Positions 33,366 to 44,190 of a stretch of 64,000 nucleotides of DNA are shown in pieces (the stretch's first letter is position 1; each line of letters opens with the position of its first letter). The stretch spans positions 372,001-436,000 of the forward strand of contig CANXME010002088.1 of assembly GCA_948144175.1 (NCBI GenBank), given 5' to 3'. Source of the stretch: Closterium sp. NIES-65. Lineage: Eukaryota > Streptophyta > Zygnematophyceae > Desmidiales > Closteriaceae. Position numbers and translations under genes: made by a program. The notes under the pieces are model-generated. The model searched no databases. It saw nothing but the letters and a program-made list of their open reading frames with translations, and had not been told where the DNA came from.

Positions 33366-35562
33366 TCATTCCTTTGTTTTCGTCCGTCCTCTTTTCCTAT
33401 CTCGATTCCTACTTGTATCTTGTCTTCCCTTTTGTTTATTTCCACTTCTTTTTGCTGGTTTTTATTCCGCTTTCAGTTTGGTGAATCATACTTATTTCCC
33501 TCCTTCCTCCTTTTTTTTCTGTTTACTCCTTCAGTGTGATGCTTCCGTTTTCTGCTTCCTCATTATGCTTCTGTTTTCTGCTGTGTTTGATGTGCAACTT
33601 GTCGCACCTTTTTTTGCGACACTAAAATCCCTCCTCATTCGTCCCTTCTGTCCCCCCCCCTCCCCTTTTTTTTCTATGTTGTACTCCTCAGAGGCTTTGC
33701 TGTTTTCTTGAGGCAGTCTAGTCAAATTCTGAAGTGGAAAGATAACAGTGATGACGGTGACCTGTAGGATCGTATTGTATTGGTAAATTTCATTTGCTTC
33801 TGTTTTATTGTTTGTAAAGCTTGTGCATTGAGCTTTTGTGTTTGTTTGAATGTGCATGTGTTTGTATGTGTCTGTATGTGTGTGTATGTTCATGTGTGTG
33901 CGTGGGTGTTCTCGGTGTATAAATCTCCATATCCATTGCAATAATAATGCATGTCTGTGATTTTTAAAAAGAAAGCTCAGGTCTATCATTTCACATAAGG
34001 TTCATTGGCGCACTCAGTGACTCGTGTGCGACCACTTCGAACTGGATTTGATAGAGTTGACTTCTTTTTTAGATTTCACAGATTGTGTTGTTTCATGTGA
34101 TTGTTGATTATTCAAAATCTATGCTATTGACCTCCCCCCCATGCTAGGCAGGGGATGGCGGTAGCTTAGTTTTTGGGTCGTTAACTGTCACGCATTTTAT
34201 TGTGTGCATGCATGTGCATCATGATTCATGACATCATACTATTAAACATAATGCATCATATAGCATTATTTATGCATCATGCATCTATTTATCATTACCA
34301 CAGCACCATTTAATAGTAACACATACTAATATATAACAGTACAGCATATATTCACCAAACCACTGACCAGAAAAACATATGGTTTAATATATTGTGAACA
34401 ACATTTAAAATTCTTCAACATGCACACGGTGTGGGAAGGGTACTGTAGTTTACGGATTTTATTTTCATGTTCTATTAAAAATGATAAACATGAAAATAAA
34501 ATCTGGCAAAATCGATCGTAAAGGGTTGCTTCGCAACCCAAAAACAAGCCGTTAGGACGGGTCCAGCGCTCACACATCCGTACATTACAGTTCATCCAGT
34601 GCAGTAATCTGTAGTGCGTCGAGGTTCAAAACTGTGCAATTTGAAAACCGCTGTGCACCTTCTGATATCTTTTCTTACCTCGACGAATGGACGGTATAGT
34701 ACCTGTAAACGTACGCACTGGACACGTCCTTATTGTGTTGAAAGTTCTGTACAACCAGGCCAATATGCAACACAAGGCTGGTTGCCAACACGTTTCTGAT
34801 CTTGCCCGTGCAAAATTTTATTCTGTTCACTCTTCTAACCTCACTCTAAGTTGTGGCAGACTGTTGAAGAGGAACAAGCGCTTCGATTGAGTGATCGCTT
34901 TGGGTTGGCGAAATCCACCGCAAGCAAGTGGCGGCCCTACTTCTCTAATAAATTGACCTCGTGCTATGAAACTGTATGCTCCTCTCCAATTGGGCGAGTC
35001 GATTGCAGAAAAACAGATGGTTTTAGTGAGTTGTGTGAGGGTCTCGTACGGTGCTGTGAGCCCCGAGTGAAGCCAACTCAGCTCGTCGTGGAACACAAGT
35101 TGCCTTTCGCCAAAAGCGCAACTTCTGCTGCATCGGCGAACGTCGTCAAGGGGATATCGGTTTCGACGACCGTGGTTACCGGCTCCAAATCTGGCTCAAC
35201 CCGCAACTCGTGCACCCTTTTAGACGCACGGAGTGATCCTCGCCGTCCAGTATCTCGATCTGCACGGTCAGTGCGACCTCGATTTTGCGCTGAACCAGCA
35301 CAGCCCAGAAAACTTTGTCTTTCTGTCACAGAACCTCGATTTCTGCCTTTTCTATGTAGGAGCCTACTCTCTTAGTTCCACCTCTGACACACACTCACAA
35401 CTACTCTCCTTCCATATGATCTCTCGGACTATTCCTGCAGGTCGAGTAGACTTGGAAACTACCATCTGCTCGACTTGTTTTACGGTAGTTTCTTAGTAGC
35501 AGGTAATCGCACCTGCTTATTACTCCCGATTTCAAAACCATTTCCATATTTTGCAACTGACA
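33366..35562. other. Intergenic and presumed 5' region of the first kinase gene
   Basis: No gene supported. It holds a pyrimidine-rich stretch to 33700, TGTATGTG repeats (33850-33905), ATGCATCAT-rich AT DNA (34195-34300), a perfect inverted repeat at 34455-34503 and a GGGTTGC hairpin at 34523-34539. The last few hundred bases probably include the 5' untranslated region of the next gene; I cannot place its promoter. Confidence 0.5.
34455..34503. repeat. Perfect 17-bp inverted repeat
   Basis: GATTTTATTTTCATGTT (34455-34471) and its exact complement (34487-34503) separated by 15 bases. It could form a strong AT hairpin. Confidence 0.75.
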
Positions 35563-38500
35563 ATGGACGTCACCCTTGTTGAATCTCGACCCCGCTCGCA
35601 CCATTCTCGGGAGCCGGGACATCGCGTCGCGCAAATGAACAGTCCTGATGTCTCGGAACAACAGGAGCGCGTGTCTCGTGCGGTGTCGCCTGTTCCTCCT
35701 CGGCCTGTCAAGCCACGTCATCGACGAAGCCAGTCCGACAGTTTCCAGTTCGACCCGACGAATCTGACTCAAGCATCTGGGACTCGGCTTCAGGCCGTAA
35801 CTTACAGCCATCAGTCTGGCGCGAGTTCTCGTGTCGGAGGTGAAAGCGAAGATGCTATTATAGAAAATGAAGTTGCGGAGGCTCCTATCCGTCATCGCCG
35901 TCGGCATTCGGGAGTCATTCCGTCTCCTGATTATTCGCCAGACCCGCAGCATTCTCCGGACGAAATGAAACACGCTCGACAACAGCCTTCTGACGGATAC
36001 ACCCATAACGCGTACAGTACGCAGCCTCGTTCGGGACGACAATATTCACCGCAGAAATCGCCGCCATATGCGGAGCTTAATCATAGTGCTGGAAAGGAGG
36101 TTAGACGTTCTCAATCAACCAATCAGCATCTGCCGCTAAAAACGTCTTATCCTGGATCCCCTAAATTAAGCGGCGAAACCTCTACCAGTAAAACCAGCAG
36201 CATCGACGGCTACAACAACCGCATCAGCAGCATCGACGGTTACAACAACCACAGCAGCGGCAGTCCTAGCAGGAGCGTAAACAGCGGCGTCAGGCGCGCG
36301 GGTGGAGGTGGAAACAGTAACTCCGGCTACAGTGATGGTAACAGCGACATCACCTCGGCTGGTTACAATAGTGGTTACGGCAATGTTACGGCTAACAGTA
36401 CGCATAACAGCATCAACAACAACGCGGTCTACGGCTTATCCGGTAGTAGCAGCTTCGGCGGTATTAGTGGCGCTGCTGGCGGGTATGCTTATTCACAATC
36501 AAAGAACCCGGTCGAGGGTAGCAAGCCTCCTAAGCCCATGGCGGCTCGTCACCGTCGAATCCGCTCTGAGGAGTTTGTCATCGCCGCGTTTTCCGCTGCC
36601 GACGCGACCGACGAGTTGCAAGGCCCCCCTGTAACGAACGCCGTCGCGTATCGCGGCGCGCCAGAGGCAATTAAAGCCAGCGGCTCGAGAGGCAAGCAGC
36701 CCCCGCAAGCGCATCCCCCGCGTAGTAAACCGCAAGAATGGCCGCTCGCTGCGGGAGCTGGACCGACCGGTCGAAGCAACCGGCCAGCGACGGCTAGCAG
36801 TGAGCAGACTGACGGTCCGGCAGGTTGGAGCCCAGTTCCCAAACACGCGATCCCGGAGGGGAACAAGACGAGACGTGAGGGGGAGGGGCCTGGAATAATC
36901 GGCGCGTTTAAGCACGGGCATAGGCGGAGCCAAAGCGGCGGACCAGGAGGCGTCGTGGGAGGGGGCGGCATAGCAGGAGAGAACCGCCGGCAAGTCAGTC
37001 CCCAACCGCGACCGTCAGCCGTCAGCAATCATTCTGACGGTCCGTCAGGAAGGCCGGGCAGCGCACCACGGAACGCCAGCCCCGAGGAGAAAGGCCGGCG
37101 CGAAGGGGCGATTGTGGGCGCGGGTGGGGGGGACGCAAGCGGAACGGGCAGAGCAGTAGGGCCGCGGAGCGGCGTGAGAAGGGGGGGGCGGAAGGTTTCC
37201 GCCATGGGGAATATCGAGGGGAGCGTGGGGGAGAAAAGGGGCGGGAGTTACGGGGAGAGATCGCGGGGTGGCGTAAGAAGCCCCGCTGACGATGAGTACG
37301 ACGGGGAGGCGGAGGATGTGCAGGGGAGGCGGGTGCGCAGCAGCGGAGGGGGAGCAGTTGGGGGAGCAGGAGGGGGAACAAGTGGGGAATACGGCGGGGG
37401 AGTGGTAGAGGGAGCGGCCATTTGGGATAGGCGACAGGCCCGCGCCAGCAGTGATAAGGAGCGGCAGCAGCAGCAGCAATCACAGCAGCAGCAGCAGCAG
37501 GTGCAGCAAGGAACCCAGCAGCACTCCCCTCCCCGCCACGACCAGCAGCAGCAGCAGGCCGCGCAGCCATTGCAGCAGCCGCTGCCACCCTTGGGAATAC
37601 CCACTGTCAGGCGGAATTCACGCTCTTATGACGGCGGCCCGTTAGACCTCAGGCGCTCTGTGAAAACCCCCCCTAAGAGCCCTGTGCTGCCCTATCTGGG
37701 CGGCGCAGGCGCAGCAGGCGGAGCGACAGGGGGAGCAGCAGGGGGACGGGGGGTGTCCGCCTATGGGAGCCCCTTGCGCAGCAGGCAAGGGGGGCAAATA
37801 TCTTCCCAAGGCGCGCAGAGGGGCTCCGCAGCAGGCGCAGGGGGGTATGCGGGGGGAATGGGGGGAGGGGGAGCTGCGCCTTCAGGAGGGCACTCTGTGC
37901 GCCCAAGCCCCGGGTGGCTGGCGGGCGCACCTGGGGGAGGGGCAAGCGGAGTCGGGGGAGGCGGGGCAGGGGCAGGGGGAGGGGGAGGGGCAAGTGGCGG
38001 AGGGGGGGGCGCGGCAGGGGGAACGCCTGTCAAGAAGAAGATGGGCCACAGGAGGTCTGCTAGCTGTGAAGCCTGGTTCAATCCAGAGGCGGGCTTTAAT
38101 CCCCATATGAGCGGCTTTAATTCCCCTGCTAGCGGCTCTAGTCCGCAATCTGGCAGCTCTAATATTCCAGGGAGGGGTTCCCCCGGAGGGGGCATGGGCG
38201 GAAGCCCTCCAGGCGGGGGGAGCCCCTATGCGGGTCCCCCCCGCGCTGGGGGAATGCGGATGGGGGGAGGGCCCGGGGGAGTAACCAGAGGAGTTGGGGG
38301 AGGGGGAGGGGGAGGGGGAGGGGGAGGGGGAGGGGGAGGGGGAGGGGGAGGGCTAGGCGGAGGAGGGGGAGGGGGAGGCGGAACAGGAGGGGGATCTGAG
38401 AAGGAAGGAAGGGAGGCGTTTACCCCAGGGGGGGGAGGGAGAACAGAGGTTGGGGATAACCCTGTAGGAAAGTCAAAAGCAATTCCAATCCAAAGCCCAC

Positions 38501-41500
38501 ACAAGCCCAAAATCGTCCTACCTTCTACCAGTCCCCACGCCAGCCCCTATGCTAGCCCCTATGCCAGCCCACGCATGGGATCCCCGCTAGTAGGCTCCCC
38601 GTTAGTAGGCTCTCCGTTACTAGGCTCCCCCATGCTGTCTCAAGTGAGTTCCCGTACCGGGTTTGTGACCCCCGGGGCTATGACTCCTGGCGGGGGAAGT
38701 ATGGTGGTTAGCCCCGGTACCTTAGCTGCGCAGGAGGATCGGGACCAAGCCAAGCTGGCCGAAATCCAGAGCATGTTTGCCAATTGGAATCACGGAACGC
38801 CGATCCCGTCCCCCAAAGCTGGAGCCTCGGCTCGGGCCGAAGCTGGCTTCCCGCTTCGGACGCCCCAGCCTAGCGACTACTACCGAATCGACGGGGGGGA
38901 AACGGAGGGGGGAGAGGGGATGGGCGAGGAGGAATCTGCAGCAGAGGAGCTAGGGCCGACTCGTGCGAATGTGCTGGGAGAGCCTTATTCGGATATCAGG
39001 AAGAAGTACAAACTAGCTGAGAAGGAGCTAGGGCGGGGGAACTTTGGAGTGATCCACGTGGGGGAGAATTTGCAGACTGGGGAGCAATTTGCATGCAAGA
39101 GCATCACCAAGGCTAAATTCGAGGTGAGGAGATATTTGATTTTGAGATTTGAGAAGCTGTTTGCCTGCAAGTTTATCACAAACGCCTTCGAGGTGAGCAT
39201 TGCTGCTTGCTTTCTTTCTCTGCTTGTTATAACATTTAGGCTTGCTCAAACAGAGCATTCCTTGTCCCACTATAGTTCGGCTATACACAGTACAAGGAGC
39301 TAGGGAAGGGGAGTTCTGGTAGGGTTCTTGTGGCAGGAAAGTTTGAGCGTTGCTGCTTGCCCTCTTGTTATAGGGACGCCAGGACTTTCCTCCACTATAA
39401 ACTTGCTGAACCTTCCCCTTCGTCCCCCTCTCCCAGTGCCGGGACTACGTCGAGGATGTGAGGAGGCAGGTCAGCGTGCTGAAGGCACTTTGACAAGTCT
39501 TCCTTCCCCCCACTCATTTTTCCGTTGCTCCCTCTGCCGCTAATCCCCTTCTATCCCCCAGTGCCGGGACTACGTGGAGGACGTGAGGAGGCAGGTGAGC
39601 ATGCTGGCGTCGCTTTGACAACTGTGGCCCCGCCCCTGTACCCCCTCTACTCTCTCTGCCTCTGACTTCTCCCTGTGGCCCCTCTGTTCCCCCAGTGCTG
39701 GGACAACGTGGAGGATGTGAGGAGGGAGGTGAGCGTGCTCGAGACGCTTTGAAAACTCACACTGCCCTTCACTCATTTCCCCTCCTGCTCCCTGTGTACC
39801 CTCGGTTCCCTGCCCTTTCTGCTCCCTGTGTACCCTCGGTTCCCTGCCCTTTCTGCTCCCTGTGTACCCTCGGTTCCCTGCCCTTTCTGCTCCCTGTGTA
39901 CCCTCGGTTCCCTGCCCTTTCTGCTCCCTGTGTACCCTCGGTTCCCTGCCCTTTCTGCTCCCTGTGTACCCTCGGTTCCCTGCCCTTTCTGCTCCCTGGT
40001 CCCCCCTCCCCTCCCCCCAGTGCTGGGACGACGTGGAGGATGTGAGGAGGGAGGTGAGCGTGCTTGAGACGCTAAGGGGCCATCCGTTTGTGGTGTCGAT
40101 CGTTGAGACCATGGAAGATGAAGATGTGAGTGGTAATACTTATTGCAAGGCCATTCATTGGGTCGTGTTGAAGATATGCCGGCCTGAGACACTCAGAGGC
40201 CATCCGTTTGTGGTGTCAATCGTTGAGACCATGGAAGACGAGCAGGTGAGTGTGGGCAGTGAAAGTTATGGGGCCATTTGTTGAGTCATGTTAGGAAGAT
40301 GCACAGGGTGAGACACTCAGAGGCCATCCCTTTGTGGTGTCGATCGCTCAGACGATGGAAGACGAGCAGGTGAGACTTGAAGCACACTCAAAGACACCCC
40401 GAGACACTCAGAGGCCATCCCTTTGTGGTGTCGATCGCTCAGACGATGGAAGACGAGCAGGTGAGACTTGAAGCACACCCAAAGACACCCTGCGACACTC
40501 AGAGGCCATCCCTTTGTGGTGTCGATCGCTCAGACGATGGAAGACGAGCAGGTGAGACTTGAAGCACACTCAAAGACACCCCGAGACACTCAGAGGCCAT
40601 CCCTTTGTGGTGTCGATCGCTCAGACGATGGAAGACGAGCAGGTGAGACTTGAAGCACACCCAAAGACACCCTGCGACACTCAGAGGCCATCCCTTTGTG
40701 GTGTCGATCGCTCAGACGATGGAAGACGATCAGGTGAGACTTGAAGCACACCCAAAGACACCCCGAGATACTCAGAGGCCATCCCTTTGTGGTGTCGATC
40801 GCTCAGACGATGGAAGACGAGCAGGTGAGACTTGAAGCACACCCATGGACACCCCGAGACACTCAGAGGCCATCCCTTTGTGGTGTCGATCGCTCAGACG
40901 ATGAAAGACGAGCAGGTGAGACTTGAAGCACACCCAAAGACACCCCGAGACACTCAGAGGCCATCCCTTTGTGGTGTCGATCGCTCAGACGATGGAAGAC
41001 GAGCAGGTGAGGCTTCCAGCACGCCCACAGAGGCACTGAGACGCTGAGAGACTGAGAGGCCATCCGTTTGTGGTGTTGAGTTGGTTTTTGAGGCACCCAA
41101 CCAAAGACAATCTAAGGCACTGAGGGGCCGGCCCTTTGTGGTGTTGACTTGGTTTTTGAGGCACCCAACCAAAGACAAACTAAGGCACTGAGGGGCCACC
41201 CCTTTGTGTTGTTGAGTTGGTTTTTGAGGCACCCAACCAAAGACAATCTAAGGCACTGAGGGGCCACCCCTTTGTGTTGTTGAGTTGGTTTTTGAGGCAC
41301 CCAACCAAAGACAATCTAAGGAACTGAGGGGCCACCCCTTTGTGGTGTTGAGTTGGTTTTTGAGGCACCCAACCAAAGACAATCTAAGGCACTGAGGGGC
41401 CACCCGTTTGTGTTGTTGAGTTGGTTTTTGAGGCGCCTCAAAAACAATCTCAATGGACGCACCCAACCAAAGACACTCTATGGCACTGAAGGGCCGGCCC

Positions 41501-44190
41501 TTTGTGGTGTTAAGTGTTGCGACAATGAAAGACGAACATGTGAGTGAGTGGTACTAGTTGCTGTTGGGGTATTTTCTTGAAGCCCACATTTCTTTGCGAT
41601 GCTTAGTAAGAAGCAGATGTGACACGCTGAGGGGCCACCCCTTAGTGAGATGCGCATACTGATGCTTCCCCACTCCCCCCTTCTCCCCCCCACCAGAAGG
41701 TGCACATAGTGATGGTGCTGTGTGGAGGCGGAGAGCTTTTTGATCCCGAAGGCAGGTGGCATCGTTGATTTCACCCACCCACACATTTTCCCCTCTCCCT
41801 CCCCCACACCCAACAGTTTTGAGACGTTTCAAAACTCTACTTTTATCACGTGGTTTATTTCACCCACCCGCCCATGTTCCCCCTCCCTCCCCCACATCCA
41901 CCAGGAGGTGCACATAGTGATGGAGCTGTGTGCGGGAGGAGAGCTCTTCGATCACATTCTCGACCGCAAGTACTACGGGGAGAGGCAGGCCGCGCGGGTC
42001 ATTCGCTCCGTGGTGGAGGTTCTTGCTTACTGCCAAGCCTGTCAGGGGGGAATTGTTTGTGAGCCGAGACTCACGCTCTCTCCCACGCACCCTCCAATCC
42101 TTTCCTCACCTCCTCGCTTCTCCCCCGTTTCCCCCTGTTCCCCCATTTTCCCCCTCTCCACTTCACCAGGAGGTGCACATAGTGATGGAGCTGTGTGCGG
42201 GAGGAGAGCTCTTCGATCGCATTCTCGACCGCAAGTACTACGGGGAGAGGCAGGCCGCGCGGGTCATTCGCTCCGTTGTGGAGGTTCTGGCCTACTGCCA
42301 AGCACGAGGGATCGTGCACCGGGACTTAAAGCCCGAGAACATTCTGCTCGTGTCGAAGAGGAGTGATACAAGGGTTAAAGTGATTGACTTCGGCATGGCG
42401 TGCATCTTGAAATCGGGTACGGTCCGTTTCGCCCTTGATTATCAAGGGTACTTTTTTAGGTTTTTTTTTCCCGATTATAAGCATAGGTGCAGTGTATTTT
42501 AATCTAGAGCCATCCCTCCCTCCCTCCCTCCCTCCCTCCCTCACTCCCTCACTCCCTTCCTAGGCGAGCGCTGCAAGCTGAGGGCAGGAACGCCCAACTA
42601 CATTGCTCCAGAAGTGATAGCGAAGAACTACGGAGCAGAGGCGGACGTGTGGAGTGCGGGGGTGATCCTGTATGTGCTGCTGTGCGGGCTGCCGCCCTTC
42701 TGGGGGGACACCACAGAGGACGTGTTCAAGAGCATCCTGTGGCAGGAGCTCGACTTCGAGACAGAGCCATGGCCCGTGGTCAGCACCGCTGCCAAGGACC
42801 TCGTTCGCCGCATGCTGTGCCGCAAGTATGAGCGGCGGATTACTGTCGCCGAGATTCTGAGTAAGTCCGGGAGAAATCTGGGGCTGAATCGGGCTGGGGA
42901 ACCTAACCTTACCCAACCGGACTAAACAACCCTTCTGAGGGGACACCACAGAGGACGTGCTGAAGAGCATCCTGTGGCAGGGGCTGGATTTCGAGACGGA
43001 GCCTTGGCTGGTTGTGAGCACTGCTGCCAGGGACTTGGTCAGACGGATGCTTTGCCGCAAGTACGAGCGGAGGATTACAGTGGCCTGAGATTCTGAGTAA
43101 GTCGGTGTTTGGGTTAGGTGGGTGGGCTCTATGCTTCTGAAGGGAAAATCTGGGGTGGAATCGGCCTGGGGAACCCAGGAGGGCGGGGGGGTGAGAGACA
43201 CCACAGAGGACGTGTTCAAGAGCATCCTGTGGCAGGAGCTGGCTCTTGACGCCCAGCCCTGGCCCGTTGTGAGCACCGAACTGAATCGCACTGAACCACA
43301 GAGGAGAAGGGGCGGGTGAGAGAGCATCCTGTGGCAGGAGCTCGACTTTAACACCCAGCCCTGGCCCGTTGTGAGCACCGAACCGAACCGCACAGAACCA
43401 CAGAGGAGGAGGGGCGGGTGAGAGAGCATCCTGTGGCAGGAGCTCGACTTTGACGCCGAGCCATGGCCGGTGGTTAGCACTGAACCGAACCGCACTGAAC
43501 CACCGAGGAGGAGGGGCGGGTTCAAGAGCATCCTGTGGCAGGAGCTCAACTTCGACACCCAGCCCTGGCCCGTTGTGAGCACCGAACCGAATCGCACTGA
43601 GCCACAGAGGAGGGGCGGGTTCAAGAGCATATTGTGGCAGGAGCTCGACTTTGACACCCAGCCCTGGTCCGTTGTGAGCACCGAACCGAACCGCACAGAA
43701 CCACAGAGGAGGAGGGGCAGGTGAGAGACCATCCTGTGGCAGGAGCTCGACTTTGACACCCAGCCCTGGCCCGTGGTTAGCACCGCTGGCAAGGACTTGG
43801 TCAGACGGATGCTGTGCCGCAAGTATGAGCCAACTGTTGCTGAGATTCTCAGTGAGTTGGTGTTGGGGGTGGGGTCATGAGCGGGTGGACTAGATGTTTC
43901 TGTGGGGGGAATTTGGGAAAAGGAGCGCCTGTCGATGCCCCGGGAAAAGCAGCTTCGACCTTTGCGTGGCTTCGACTCTCTCCTGTTCCACCCCTACCAC
44001 TCTCATTGCCTCCCTCTCTAATTGCCTCCCTCAGGATCTCTCTCATTCTCCCTCTTCGTTTCCTCTCTCATTTTCTCTGTCATTCCCTCTTCATTCCCTC
44101 TTCATTCCCTCTTCATTCCCTCTCCCATTCCCTCTCTCATTCCCTCTTCTGTTCCCAACAGAACACCCATGGATTAAAGCGTTAACTTAA
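35563..44190 (+). CDS. CDPK-like Ser/Thr protein kinase, no EF-hands, 1412 aa, 5 exons
   Basis: Model: exons 35563-39123, 40021-40125, 42170-42416, 42564-42860 and 44162-44190. All introns are GT-AG, and joining gives one frame ending IKALT-stop. Start is the first ATG (35563) of the long frame. Residues 1 to about 1145 are low-complexity and rich in Gly, Ser, Pro and Gln, with a Gly run near 910-945. The kinase domain is complete: Gly loop GRGNFG 1157-1162, ATP lysine K1179, HRD 1272-1274 with [11 protein letters not shown] 1295-1297, APE 1319-1321, and ending HPW. It resembles the CDPK/CRK/PEP-kinase group and should transfer phosphate from ATP to Ser/Thr. It has no autoinhibitory or EF-hand segment, so direct calcium binding is unlikely. 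Introns hold many partial exon copies (listed separately), so alternative splicing is possible. Paralogue at 46223-50433. Exon 2 choice is supported by equal length (105 nt) in the paralogue. Confidence 0.8.
39155..39192 (+). repeat. Partial copy of exon 1 end in intron 1
   Basis: Reads TTTGCCTGCAAGTTTATCAC... CTTCGAG before GTGAGC. It resembles the exon 1 end ([11 protein letters not shown] before GTGAGG), including the donor site. About 70 bases downstream of the real donor. Confidence 0.65.
39437..39756 (+). repeat. Three partial exon 2 copies with acceptor sites
   Basis: Copies start at 39437, 39562 and 39696, each after a pyrimidine tract and CAG. They repeat the first about 55 bases of exon 2 (TGC-GGGAC-ACGT-GAGGATGTGAGGAGG), then diverge at a CTTTGA where the real exon (40021) has CTAAGG. 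Used as exons they would bring an in-frame stop. Confidence 0.8.
39786..40000 (+). repeat. 34-bp minisatellite in intron 1
   Basis: Six uniform copies of a 34-bp unit (TGCTCCCTGTGTACCCTCGG plus TTCCCTGCCCTTTC) just before the pyrimidine tract of the real exon 2 acceptor. It lengthens the pyrimidine-rich 3' end of intron 1. Confidence 0.85.
40187..41016 (+). repeat. 91-bp array made from the exon 2 end plus donor site
   Basis: After one copy at 40187-40245, eight copies of the exon 2 3' half (GGCCATCCCTTTGTGGTGTC...GAAGACGAGCAG) follow, each joined to GTGAG. From about 40318 to 41010 they are spaced exactly 91 bases apart. The intronic filler between units (ACTTGAAGCACACCCAAAGA) is repeated too. 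The real exon 2 ends at 40125. Confidence 0.88.
41045..41545 (+). repeat. 68-bp array, more decayed exon 2 end
   Basis: Units spaced 68 bases (near 41117, 41185, 41253, 41321, 41389), each with CTGAGGGGCCACCCCTTTGT, the same exon 2 motif, plus GAGTTGGTTTTTGAGGCACC filler. A fuller copy with ACAATGAAAGACGAACATG and a GTGAG donor closes the array at 41482-41545. A further fragment is at 41624. Confidence 0.82.
41697..42040 (+). repeat. Two partial exon 3 copies with acceptor sites
   Basis: The copy at 41697-41755 is short and diverged. The copy at 41905-42040 is nearly the same as the first 136 bases of real exon 3 (42170 onwards; about 4 differences). Both follow pyrimidine tracts and CAG. 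Neither reaches the HRD motif, so splicing to them would give a broken kinase. Confidence 0.85.
42936..43860 (+). repeat. About seven partial exon 4 copies in intron 4
   Basis: The first (42936-43098) repeats the exon 4 second half through GAGATTCTGA and its GTAAGT donor, with a stop from a one-base change. Shorter units of about 100 bases (near 43200, 43322, 43422, 43520, 43620) carry AGCATCCTGTGGCAGGAGCT and CCGTTGTGAGCACCGAACCG. The last (43725-43860) again reaches an exon-end-like GAGATTCTCAGTGAGT. Confidence 0.85.

Noticed and set aside
32725-33711. Long Arg/Glu and Ser/Leu frames
   Set aside because: Direct translation of the CT microsatellite on both strands.
37022-38195. Minus-strand Pro/Ala frames opposite the first kinase N-terminus
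   Set aside because: Complement of the Gly/Gln-rich coding sequence with no independent support.
39124-39303. Extension of the first kinase exon to a stop at 39303
   Set aside because: A GTGAGG donor follows the exon exactly where the paralogue has its donor, and reading on destroys the kinase domain.
40377-41016. CRISPR-like regularly spaced repeats
   Set aside because: The 91-bp units are repeated in full, with no unique spacers, and derive from a kinase exon in a eukaryotic intron.
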